From Chara braunii (lineage: Eukaryota > Streptophyta > Charophyceae > Charales > Characeae), in the NCBI GenBank assembly GCA_003427395.1, contig BFEA01000627.1, positions 540,892 to 571,201 of the forward strand: a stretch of 30,310 bases of DNA. The letters are read 5' to 3'. The notes below the pieces were generated by a model. It worked only from the letters and a program-made list of their open reading frames with translations. It did no database searches and was not told the DNA's origin. Made by a program: the position numbers and the translations under genes. Position 1 is the first letter of the stretch, and each line of letters begins with the position of its first letter. Below, in pieces: positions 20,725 through 30,197 of this stretch.

Positions 20725-22058
20725 CTATCTCTCCTGTTTGAAACTGGTTCTGATCCCCGCTCGACCCATTCGAGCTCATCTTTGTGAGGTCGGATTGCTC
20801 CGATCAGTCCTGCCAAATGAAGGTACTCGGCCGGATCAACGACATCGGCGGCTTCGGATGATGATCCCGAAGTAGACGCGATAGGGTCGGTCGAGGGCGG
20901 TTCTTCGGTCGAGAAGGAGGAGGCTTCCCTTGCGGCTTCCAATACTGCGACCACCCGACCTTGATTCAAGGTCACGGGCGCGGCTGCTGGCGGAGGTTGA
21001 TTACGTTTTGGCTGGGGGCACTCACGCGCAAAGTGTCTGGGCTGTTTACAGTTGTAGCACTCGATCCTCCCCGCTGGATTGACCGCGTGAGGGGGAGCGG
21101 GAGGAGCTAGTCCAGTTGCAGGAGGGGCGGTCAGCAGAGGGTACGGAGTAGGAACGGGGCGAGAAGGGCTGGAATTTGCTTTCATTAGCTTTGTCATGAT
21201 TTGTTCCAACCGATCCATCTGAGAAGCCTGCATCTGAATCAGATTATTCATCCACTCAGACTGTTTAGTCGTAGCAGTATGAATCATTTGAGCCAGATGC
21301 ATGTTAGTAATAGGCACTGATGCGGCGTCTTGGGTCATTACTGTGTTTACAGGCGCCATTTTGGGAGGAGGAGGAGGTCTCGAGAGAGGTAGGGAATGAT
21401 ACGGGGAGGGATCCGGAGCGGGTCCGTCCTGGTAGTCGTGATCAGGACGAGGGTAAAATTATCCCACCACTCTGAGCCACGACCGTCGTTTACCAGCCAC
21501 ATCTTGGATTGTGTCTGAGATGTCTTCTTCTCCCTGACTGATATACTTACGCGTATCCAGCAGATCCAGTTCAAGGGCTTTAGTTATGATGACGAACAGT
21601 TGGTTCGTCTTGGGAGGGACCTTTTTCTGCAGTTTTGCCTTCAACACTGGATTGCGGAGATGGTCGATGAACAGATCTCGAGCAACATTTTCTTCCCGTC
21701 CGGATTTGTCTAATGCGGTCTGAAATCGATCCATAAAGTTGGGTAACAGTTCTCCGGGTTCCTGCGGACGGGTTTTCAGCACGAACCATGCAGCATCTTC
21801 GCTGACCGCGTCGAATCTTGCTAGGAACGCCCTCTTAAAGGAGTCCCAATCTACCCATCTATGCCTTCTAAACCAATCATGTGCGGTGTTTCGCAGTAGC
21901 AGGGTAATGACGCGGGGAAGGTCCTTGGCGCCATATCCCTCAGCTTGCACGGCTTCGAGCCATGCCTCTGGATGAGTGTAGTTGGGATAGAATGGGAAGG
22001 TAGCGAGGATGCTTACCATCACTCGGGGAGGTGTTCCATTAGCATCGGCCATGGGCAT
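20673..22058 (-). pseudogene. gag: Gag with CCHC zinc knuckle, one internal stop
   Basis: The ATG at 22058 lies about 120 bases after the primer-binding site, a normal leader. The gag domain is clear: HPEAWLEAVQAEGYGAKDLP, then LLLRNTAHDWFRRH and DSFKRAFLARF, and the NFMDRFQTAL and DLFIDHL helices. A TAA at 21459-21461 interrupts, and the same frame continues through a proline-rich linker and a Met/Gln-rich helix. The zinc knuckle C-x2-C-x4-H-x4-C (CYNCKQPRHFARECP) follows near 21020-21060. An acidic Ser-rich tail ends at 20673. The stop is one change from a sense codon, so the gene was recently one frame. Confidence 0.88.
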
Positions 22059-22175
22059 CTGTGGTCGAGCTTCGGCGGAACTCTGTCAAGTGACGGGAGG
22101 ACTGAGATGATTAGATCGTTTAGCTGATTTTCCTCTCGCCAGCTCGTCTTAGTATCGTCAGAACTGGCACGTGTC

Positions 22176-22188
22176 GGCTCCGATACCA
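22176..22188 (-). other. Primer-binding site for tRNA-Met initiator (gypsy element on -)
   Basis: On - it reads TGGTATCGGAGCC. Plant retroelements primed by initiator tRNA-Met usually have TGGTATCAGAGCC, one base different. Its position just upstream of gag and its orientation support the call and place the 5' LTR end a few bases to its right. Confidence 0.8.
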
Positions 22189-23199
22189 ACCTCACGCCCT
22201 GCGCTGTCTTCCGTTCCGAGTGCTTAAATTGCGGAAGGGGCCCCAGAAAGACAACGAAATGGGGTGTGCCAAGGGTTTTTGAGAAATTGTGTGTGGGGAC
22301 ACAGACAGAGTCGAAATCCCTTGTGCCGATCCGACTTAGTAAGAAGGGGGAGGGTCCGTCACTGCGTGGGTTTCGAGGGAGAAAAAAGGCACGCGCGGGA
22401 CGTTCGGCGCGGGGAAGTTCAATCCAAAAAGAATCGTTGAACTTCCCATCGGGCCGTTGCTCTTCGCTTCGCGTGAAAGGGAGTGGGTACGCACTTGGTG
22501 TCTCGCTTTCGGATCAAGTCCCTACGCCGCTCATTGCATAACTCAGAATCTGACGTGGAGGGTCTCAACCGCGTAGCTCGTTCGTTATGTTCGTCCTCAC
22601 TCTGTACTCGGTAGTGGAAGCCTTTTGATTGGTAACGCTCAAAGCGACAACAATCGCTGCACAGAGTGTTAGGCCAATGGGGCGCTACTGCCGTCCACGG
22701 AATGACGATCAAGTCATTAAATGACAATAGCAGCGACTAAGGCGGAAAATGCGTATCAATAATGACAAAGCCAGCACCAACAAACCCTGAGCACCGAGTT
22801 TCGGGAGGGAAATAGTATCGGTCGTCGATCTTGGCGACGGCTTCTCGTACGTCCCACTCGCATACACGTGTCATTTTCTCGTTGTACGGGAAGGGACGTG
22901 GCGGGGATACGAGAGGCCGACGCCCAGTCGGGTTGAGGCCGTCAATCCACATGGCAGTCCAATCAATCACAAGGGTCGGTCTCAATCATTCATCGTTAAT
23001 CCGACAATCGTGACGATCGAAAATACACAACCTATCGATCGGGTTTCTCCGGCTATCGCCTTTATTCGCTTTAGACATACGAAGCAAAGTGAGAGCACTC
23101 CTTCATTTCCCCAAAGATAGTTCAGAGAGAGAGCATTCGTAATGATCTAATGGTCTTGCCAAGAAGTTTTCATAAAGAAACCGTGGGGACAATACTCAC
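22189..23199 (-). other. Putative 5' LTR of the minus-strand gypsy element and flank
   Basis: By position this must start with the LTR. On -, the bases before the primer-binding site are GGGCGTGAGGT. Two protein-like open stretches on - (22727-22419 and 22985-22737, the latter ending near FPPETRCSGFVGAGF) match nothing I recognise and could be LTR shadows or host remnants. The other LTR end is not identified. Confidence 0.4.
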
Positions 23200-23477
23200 A
23201 TCCAGTGGGACGCGGCAAGTGATCCATGCATGCAGGTCGTACGTGACGCCCTTTTTCTTTATGAGAAGATAGATCGCCTTTCGGGTTTTGCGTATCGAGG
23301 GCAAGCTGCAGATGGCATGCGCAGTGTACTCCAGATTGAAAATCCCAGGGTATTCTCCCGCAATCACATCATCGACAGATCTAAACACTCTTGCATTCTC
23401 GAACAAAATCCCAACAACATTGCCCTTGCCAATGGCTCGATCATTCTCATACATTCCATTCGCAACAATTCTTCGGC
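23200..23477 (-). CDS. Exon-like open stretch, unidentified protein
   Basis: On - this is bounded by a plausible acceptor (TTTGATTAG, ending at 23478) and a consensus donor (GAT|GTGAGT, GT at 23199-23198). It is open as two bases plus 92 codons ending in phase 0. The composition is ordinary and mixed, unlike the low-complexity shadows around it: RAIGKGNVVGILFENARVF, then FNLEYTAHAICSLPSIRKT, and KKKGVTYDLHAWITC. A second protein-like stretch with an ATG lies just upstream (about 23550-23480). I do not recognise the family. It may be a host exon whose intron carries the gypsy element, or part of an unknown transposon. Confidence 0.4.
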
Positions 23478-25200
23478 CTAATCAAAGACCAGTCCATCAA
23501 CGACAATCTCCTCATCCGAGTGTTTCCATCTATACTCGTGGTTACTCATCGTGGAAGGTGCAAAAATGGCAGCCATGCATCATTCAGTTCTCTGTGTGCT
23601 CTGCACCCCCGCCCCGTCATCCCATGGCTAATCAAAATGCCAGCCCATCAGACACCCATTTCATGACAGGCATACATAGCCATTCATGCCATAAGGTAGG
23701 TGGGGAGAAGAAGTGTGAAATGGATGAAAACAATAAAATAGATGAAAATCATGCAGAAATCCGAAGATGAAAAGAATTTCCGGCTTAACTACCGTAGAGC
23801 TGCACTCACACCAAAGAATAGATTCGAGACAAGGAGGCGCATCCGCCGTAAAGTTCCATCATGGCCCCGGGCCATTTATCCATCCAACTTTGATCACTAT
23901 CCTCATACATGCACCGATGATCCCGACCGTCACGTGCCACTTTCCACCACCGCGATCGTCACCCCGCCGACTTAGTTTCTGCACGGGCTTGCCCCAATCC
24001 CACAGTCCGTCGTGGCGATCAGGCGCACAACCAGCCAGTCTACAGTCAGCCCGTCGGGACTTTTCGATTCGCACTACACACACACCATCTAGCCACTGCT
24101 CCCCGGAAGCTGGCTGACGAGTTGAGAGAGATTTGCGGACGCGTTTGCGGAATTTATAGTTGCGAGAAGGGAGATAGATGCGAGGAAAGATGAAGAATGG
24201 GGTAGAGGAGGGCGAGGGAGGGCTTGAGGGTAATCGCCCATCGAAAGCCATGTTGATCCCTCACAGTCCGATCTCAGCCAATCATAATCATAGCGTAGTA
24301 GGGATCTCCTCTTACACGACGCTTCTCCTTGGCTAGATGGGGTAAAGAGAGGATCGACCGGGTTTTCGAGCGCAGGATAAAGAGCGGGAAGAAGAAGGGT
24401 GCAAAGGATAGCGCGAAACGGGTCCAAGATTCAGATGATCAAGAAAGAGAAAAAGGGCGCGCGCGGGGAAGGAGAGAGAAAAACAGTTACAGGGGGAGAG
24501 AGAGAGAGAGCATGGGCGCGCGAAGGAGGGCGTCGAGAGGAGCGCGAGAAGGAAGGAGGAGGGAGCTCGTATGCATGGCGCCGAACACAATGAAAAATGG
24601 GCACCGAAACAGTTGCAGTTTTTCCAAGTCCTATGCTAATTCAAAAATTGAAATCACCATATCCGCACGCAAAGTAGGCGCGGGAAATGAAAGAAAGTCC
24701 TACGTCTATCCATATTCCTATAAAATTCCCAAAGTTTTCCACGTCGTGGCCGAGAACATTCATGCGTGAAAGGACACGTCGAGTTCCGTTAATTCTGGAA
24801 TTCCTAACCGTCGAGCCAAATTCCGAGCGCGCTCGCTAAGAAGGCGCGCGTAATTCCTATGCATTTCCAAATTACAAAAACAGAATTTCAAGAATCACTA
24901 GTGCTGACAAAAATACAGGTCTCAGCGGGGCACTTTTAACCGAAAAACAGAGAGCAGTTTTCTGGGGCCGACCAAAAGAAACAAGGGGAGGGGAGGGGTC
25001 CGGAAGATGGTGCAGGTCCGGAAGCTGGTACGTCACACGACGGCCTGAAACTGGTCCGGCCTCACTGCCGGGCGGACCGCTACATCACTTCTGGTCCCCT
25101 CCCCTAACGAACATCAGCAGTCTCTGCTCAATGCCGCTCGGGAGGACCACCGGCGTATCTCTAGGTGGCAAGCACCAAACTTACCCAGGAAGGTACATTA
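23478..25200. other. No certain gene; purine-rich and intergenic-looking sequence
   Basis: Contains the protein-like stretch noted next to the minus-strand exon, GA-rich runs at about 24430-24560 (including a GAGAGAGAGA block near 24500), and ordinary AT/GC mixed sequence. Open frames such as 24329-24769 on + are Arg/Lys/Glu-rich products of the purine runs. I see no RNA gene. Confidence 0.4.
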
Positions 25201-25268
25201 GGCCAATAGGAATTGAATGCAAGACCTCCTGAATGCCAGTTGCATTTCTTACCAACTGAGCTAGGCCA
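25201..25268 (-). repeat. tRNA-derived (SINE head-like) sequence
   Basis: Read on -, it begins GGCCTAGCTCAGTTGGTAAG, an A-box-like D arm. It ends with GCATTCAATTCC, a degenerate B box, then TTGGCC. The spacing is tRNA-like and GGCC can pair at the two ends. The T arm and D arm mispair, so it is not a working tRNA gene. It is likely the head of a SINE or an old tRNA pseudogene. Confidence 0.6.
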
Positions 25269-26040
25269 CTGGATGGGAGAGGTAGCTATGCTTCCAGCTG
25301 CCTCCAACTCGTTTAGAATATAATTGCATTGTATTTTTTTTAAAGAAAAAGTCAGATTAGTTCCCCCCCCCTCCCCCCTAAGTCGGATTGGTCAGTCCTT
25401 CAGGGGCTGTGCCGCACACGAACACGGTTCTGGCTGCTACGGGGTTCCCTGTATGCCTACAGTTAGGAGTAGTGGAAATTGAGAGAGGAATATAGCTTAA
25501 GAAAAAAAAAGGAGGTTTAGCGCTCGTTTCGACTATCCACGGGTCCCTACCATCCGATCTGAAAATCTGACGGCCACAGTGTGACCACGTTTGAAAAAAC
25601 TCAGAAACAAAAATAATGATAATAATAATAATAAATCAGAAACCAGAACTAAACCTCCCCACGTGGCAAGGTCTTGGCGACAGAGAAGATTGGCAGTAGG
25701 TGTATGTAAAAGAAGCAACCCATGCTGTTCCACAGTGACACTACTGTAGGGGGCATCCTGGGCAATCAATGCTGGTGGAAGCTAGACCCCACTTGATCTC
25801 ATTATCTGAACGCTGGACCCGGTTTCCAGCAGGTGAAGCTGCCCACCAATAGATTGAGCGACCAGCGGGGCTTACTAGGGGGGGCTGCTCATATCACTCC
25901 CGCTAGGTAGTAGGGACCCCAGGCCTTAAAACTTCACACACACACACACACCAAAAACAAAGAGGCAAAGCATGGCCCCTGAGGCAAGATCCCATTCGCA
26001 CGTGCGTTCATATGCCGTCCGTGCATGGCTGGATCACTGT
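25269..26040. other. No gene seen; AT-rich sequence with small microsatellites
   Basis: Includes a C-rich run near 25364, an AAT/ATA repeat near 25613-25635 and a CA repeat near 25935-25951. Short open frames here have no recognisable content. Confidence 0.4.
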
Positions 26041-26562
26041 TGCATGGCTGGCCATCGTGCCCGGCCCGCCCGATTTCAAATTTGAAATCCATTGCCGTTT
26101 CGGAAATCAGAGCCCGCGCAGACCAGCCACACAACGGCCCACATCGGAACCGTGCGACAGGGCAATGCATGTCGGAGGGGGCTTGCCCGCCCATGAAACG
26201 GTCCGCCGTGACGTCAGCTGGACCACACCCGCCCGGCCTCTTCTTTCCATGGGAGAACATGCCCACCCCCCCACTACTCGATTGGAAGCTGTCTCTGGAA
26301 AGGTCGTGGAAGGACGACGTCGTCCGTTCCAGGCCGCCAACCATGTAGAAACGCTTCTGACACCTTTCCCATTACGTCCTTCCACAATCGATGGGGTCTG
26401 AAAAACCTTTCCAGTGTGGGTTTCCATGCGGGTTTCCAGATGAGCGGAGTCCGGAATACACCGGCCTGGAAATTTCTCTCCAGGCCGCCGAGCAGTGGGG
26501 TCCACCCCTGAGAGATTTGCTCCGTTTATCCTTTGCTTTTTCTTTTTTTCCTTTTTGTCGTT

Positions 26563-26600
26563 GAATATCTCTTAATTCCTGCAAGTGCGACCTACCCCCC
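26563..26600 (+). repeat. Solo copy of the hairpin arm
   Basis: ATCTCTTAATTC(C)TGCAAGTG.GACCT.CCCCC resembles the complement of the left arm of the hairpin at 26704-26807, in + orientation. It is likely a remnant of a second copy. Confidence 0.55.
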
Positions 26601-26703
26601 TGCGCGAGAAACGGTCCGAAAAAAACAAAAAGTTCAGTTTAGCGGTGTACCAACTGGGAGGGGAGAGATTGAGAGAATGTGACAGCAACCACCCAGTCCG
26701 TGC

Positions 26704-26807
26704 GGGGGCAAGGTCCCACTTTTTGCACGAATTAAGAGATACTGACTGTAGATAGCAAAGATCAACGGCCGAAATCTCCTAATTTGCGCAAGTGGGACCT
26801 TGCCCCC
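26704..26807. repeat. 104-bp hairpin element (short MITE-like inverted repeat)
   Basis: The left arm GGGGGCAAGGTCCCACTT is repeated as the exact complement AAGTGGGACCTTGCCCCC at the right end. Pairing continues imperfectly through AATTA(A/G)GAGAT, around a ~32-base loop. It could form a long hairpin RNA if transcribed. Confidence 0.85.
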
Positions 26808-26826
26808 GGGTGACTCAGCCTGAAGC

Positions 26827-26937
26827 ATTCTGGTATTTTACTCATCAGCTTCTTCCAGTGGAGTTCGAACTCAGGTCTGTATTTCAACAGTTCAGTTTCG
26901 GCCTGTTTGTACCAACTGAGCTACCAGTAGGCCAGAA
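26827..26937 (-). mobile_element. tRNA-derived SINE-like insert with flanking direct repeats
   Basis: On -, the tRNA-like core is 26934-26857. It contains an A box TAGCTCAGTTGGT and a good B box GAGTTCGAACTCC, spaced as in a tRNA with a long variable part. It is flanked by near-identical direct repeats: GGTGACTCAGCCTGAAGC (26809-26826) and GGTGAATCAGCCTGAGGC (26938-26955). These could be a target-site duplication of about 18 bp, as made by LINE machinery. The A and B boxes would form an internal RNA polymerase III promoter. Confidence 0.6.
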
Positions 26938-27436
26938 GGTGAATCAGCCTGAGGCTTGGACCCCACTGGCCGGCGGCGTGGAAACGTTTTGGCGAGGAAG
27001 TGTTTTTCAGACCCCACAGGTGTTGGAAACCGTCGTGGAAAGTCGGCCCGGAAAGGAATTCCAGACCCCACTTCGGTTGGAAAGAGGTTGTGGAAAAGCT
27101 GACGGGGCGTTTCTACTCGGCTCGCGGTCTGGAAATGCAATGCCGACGAGTTTCCAAACAGTTTCCAAGGACGCCTCCAGACGAGTAGGGGGGGGGGCAT
27201 GTGAAACAGTTTCCAGAAAACGGCTAGACGGCGCTAACCACGGACCGTCGCCGTGGACCGTTTTCTGGACCAGTACGCTGGTGCGGACATGCTCTTCCTT
27301 TTCTCGCGTCGCACGGTTCCCACCGGGGCCCGGGGGGGGTATGGGCCCTCCATGCTACCCTCGGTTTGCGAACGGCATGACGCAGCATTTCAAATTCGAT
27401 TTTTTTGGCGGGCTCAGGACGTAGGCCAGCCATGCA

Positions 27437-28244
27437 GTCGATTCATGTCGTGCGAGTTCAGTGGCAGAAGCATCGGCAGTGACACCCTTACGTCGCCGTC
27501 GTCGACACGTCCATTAAACCCTCCATCGTTTCTCAACGGCGTTATGCCATCGTTCATCTCCTTCGCGCGTACAGGTTCCTTGGCCTGCCTACGGGGAAGC
27601 CATCTCGGGTGGCGTCGGCAGGCGTTGTCCGGCCGGGGCTTGCATTTCGAAGCTGTTGGCGTTGTGCCGAGCAATGTCTGTAGAACGCACAGTCCGGCCC
27701 CGGCGCTCTCATTACCTGCCCGCGTGCACATGTGTCGTCCAATGCTGACCTCCCATGTGGTCGCCATTGCACATGTCGTGCTCCTTTGTGTGCCTCCCTT
27801 GCCATCGTCGCTTCTTCGTCTGCCTCGGCAGGGCGGTCATTTGTCCTCGCCGGAGAGCAACCCCGACACATGTGGGCAGGGATGGGCTGCACATGACGAT
27901 GTGGTTATAAGTCCTCATCCACACACTCGCCACGTGTCGGTTGTCGAACGCTATAGTCGGCCGTGTGGATGTGACCGCTGCCATCGTTGTTGTTGTGTGG
28001 ATGTTATCATAAACAACCACTACGGCGGAGGAGGGCGACGAAAAAACCCATCTTTGGCTGTTATGGCAGGCCTGCTTGCCGTCGCTATCCTCCTTTCCAC
28101 AACTTTCGTGTTGTCCGTTGTTTTCTGGTGCGCGATCGTGTACTTGTGTTGTCGTCCGTGGAGATAAGCAGCGAAGTGTTGTTGTTGGAGGGCGCATTGC
28201 GTGTTAGCAGGTGTTGCCTCCGTATACATACCTTCCGCAGCCAA
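27437..28244. other. Upstream region of the trihelix gene; no certain gene
   Basis: A + frame is open across 27253-28167 and ends in a hydrophobic stretch (AGLLAVAILLSTTFVLSVVF). It begins inside the fold-back arm and has no family match, so I treat it as chance in GC-rich DNA. No promoter motif can be fixed. Confidence 0.35.
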
Positions 28245-29884
28245 ATGGAGTCGTACCGGTCGACGACAGATCCCTGTGCAGGCAATGGTGGGGGATTCCA
28301 GACCCAGGACATGCGACAACAAGGATCTGTCCACTACTCCTCGCCTTCACCGGCGAGTATGCAGTCCTTCAGTGGGCAGATGCAGGAGGTTGTGCGTGCG
28401 GGGCCGATTCAAGTGCCTCCTGCTTAGGTGCCCTCTCCATCTGTCCATCATGCGGAAGGTGCACGTCGGCGATTCGTTGTTCGACCCACTGCAGAAGTCT
28501 GCACGCGGGCCCCGTGCACACGGGCCAGACGTCGTTTTGCACACAGGTTGGAGGCGGGTATGGCATGCCTTCTCCACACATGTTCCCGGGGGGCGGTGGA
28601 TATGGCATTGCTTCGCACATGTACCCCACCCAGCACACTATGGAAAGGGGCGGAGTGATGAGGGACGAGTGAAAGTGGTCCCCACAGTGCTGACAACCGT
28701 CGCAGCCCATGCATGGCGGGTTGTCCGCTCCCTCGCCCATGTCGGTGACGCGGTCTGCTGCCGAGCCCTCACCTCCGATGGCAGATGTGCAAGGAGAGGA
28801 TATGGATGAGGGTTGGCCTGTCCACAGTGCAACTCCATCGCCTGCCGGCTTGCAAGGTCGTTCCTTTGGTGGCGAGGAAGATGAGTTGGTTGGCGACGAT
28901 GAAGTTGAAGGTGATGGCGGTGACATTGATGGGCAAAACTCTGACAACGCGTAGGAGGATAGGGACAGTGCTAGTGCTGGCCAGAGAGATGGGGGCGAGA
29001 ATGTGGTTGGGCCCCAAAGGAGCAAGCGTGCAAACAAGCGGGGGGGCAAAGATGGTGCTGTGAAAAACAAGAAGCAAAACATCCCCTGGAGCTTGGATGA
29101 GAGGATCGCGCTGTCCAGATTGATGGTCGAGGATGACGCCCTTATGGCCGACGCCGACGGGCAGCATCGGTTCAAGAGGAGGAAGGACCGATATGAGTTG
29201 GTGCACGATCGGATGGCAAAGCAGGGGTTTCCGCACAGGTCGGCGGAGGATTGCCGTAAGAAGTGGCAGGGCATGCTGGCGGCAGCGAAGTTGATTCTCG
29301 ACAAGTGTAAGAATGCTTCGGGGAAACCTTCGTACTGGGACATGACCGTTGAGGAGCGGAAGGCGGAGCAGGTGCCACTAGGCTTTGAGAAAGCTCTGTG
29401 GGAAGCGATGGAGTGGAAACTCAATCGGCCATCCATCGAGTGTGACAAGACGCTGGCGTCCGAGAACCGGCCAGGTAATGCGGGGGGGAATTCAACGACC
29501 GACGGTCCAGCACAACTGTCGTCGGGGAGGAGTGCTTCTGACACCAAAGCAACAGAGGATTCGGACCAAGCAGCGAAGACCCGGAGGACGAACACTGGCA
29601 AAACCAGGATGGACGACACGATCAGCGGTGAGACAGCATTGGGTAGGGCGATGGAGGACGCGACACGGTCGGACGGCGAGGGTTTGGATAAGGTCGCTGC
29701 CACTCTGGCGAAGGCAACGCCGAAGGCAGGCTCGGCGATTGCGGCGCAGATCGGTGACGTGGCAGATGCCATGCGTGGCGGGAACACTGTCCTTGAGATG
29801 CTCGTGGGGGTTCTCGCGAGGCGCGGAGGTGGGGGGAACAGTGCTGCATACGAGAGGGCGGATACAGACCCCTCGACGTGTTAG
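28245..29884 (+). pseudogene. Trihelix / Myb-SANT-like DNA-binding protein, decayed
   Basis: The likely start is the ATG at 28245 (MESYRSTTDP), in a Gln/Ser/Pro-rich frame that stops at TAG 28425-28427. The reading then moves to another frame near 28470-28550. That frame carries a Gly/Met-rich part, TGA stops at 28670-28672 and 28691-28693, an acidic segment (EEDELVGDDEVEGDGGD), and a TAG at 28952-28954. From there to TAG 29882-29884 it is open. The DNA-binding region at about 29080-29400 has a basic lead (KRANKRGGK), then PWSLDERIALSRLM, YELVHDRMAKQGFPHRSAED, and CRKKWQGMLAAAKLIL. These are the three helices of a trihelix/Myb_DNA-bind_4 fold, with Tyr in place of the usual second Trp. SYWDMTVEERK and a helical C-terminus follow. 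It would act in the nucleus or as a transposon accessory protein. Confidence 0.7.
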
Positions 29885-29895
29885 AACTATATATG

Positions 29896-30184
29896 TATAT
29901 ATCGTCACAAACAGAACTGCCCGGTAAACCGTAGGCAGAGAGAGAGAAGAGGACAACAAACGAGGGGCTGTGACAAACTGTTTCGTCAGAGTTTATATAT
30001 ATATATATATATATATAGATATATATATATAGCCTGTCGTTTACCGTCCCGACATCCATGTCGGGTGTCCCGTCCCTTGCTCGGGCACCATCAACCGGTG
30101 TGTCCCTATATATATATATATATCGTCAAATAGAACTGCCCGGTTTAGCAGAGAGGGAGAAGAGGACAACAAACGAGGGGCTGT
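29896..30184 (+). repeat. Direct repeat pair within TA-rich DNA
   Basis: Copies at 29896-29971 and 30117-30184 share TATATCGTCA, AGAACTGCCCGGT and GAAGAGGACAACAAACGAGG. The spacer holds (TA)n at about 29994-30030 and an 18-bp hairpin (CCCGACAT/ATGTCGGG) at 30048-30065. Each copy abuts TA repeats. Confidence 0.85.
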
Positions 30185-30197
30185 ATATATATATATA

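Larger units (their letters stand above)
17810..22190 (-). mobile_element. Second Ty3/gypsy LTR retrotransposon, decayed, no integrase found
   Basis: Read on -, the order is primer-binding site (22176-22188), gag (22058-20673), protease, then reverse transcriptase and RNase H, ending at 17810. The internal layout is Ty3/gypsy-like, but the sequence is far from the chromovirus at 1-5337 and there is no chromodomain. I see no HHCC or D,D-E integrase motifs left of 17810. That region would have to hold them, so the element is truncated, rearranged or non-autonomous. Stops and frame changes show decay. A 5' LTR should lie to the right of 22190, but no matching 3' LTR was recognised. Confidence 0.85.
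26041..27436. mobile_element. 1.4-kb fold-back element with ~480-bp imperfect inverted arms
   Basis: The left arm 26041-26515 and right arm 26945-27436 are inverted copies. Shared blocks, in order from the ends inward, are TGCATGGCTGGCC, TTTGAAAT, the C-rich run followed by CTACTCG, GTAGAAACGC, TGGGGTCTGAAAAAC and CAGTGGGGTCCA. Arms differ by substitutions and small indels, so it is old. The ~430-bp centre holds a hairpin element and a SINE-like insert. No transposase is encoded. Open frames across the arms are arginine/proline-rich shadows. It fits the fold-back class of DNA transposons. No target-site duplication was identified. Confidence 0.8.

Noticed and set aside
24329-24769. 146-codon Arg/Lys/Glu-rich open frame on +
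   Set aside because: The composition follows GA-rich DNA, with no domain or splice support.
27253-28167. 304-codon open frame on + with a hydrophobic end
   Set aside because: It starts inside the fold-back arm, has no family resemblance, and has GC-driven composition.
28369-29787. A 472-codon open frame on the minus strand, the longest in the window
   Set aside because: It is exactly antisense to the trihelix frame, Ser/Pro/Leu-rich, and has no motif. It is a shadow of GC-rich coding DNA.
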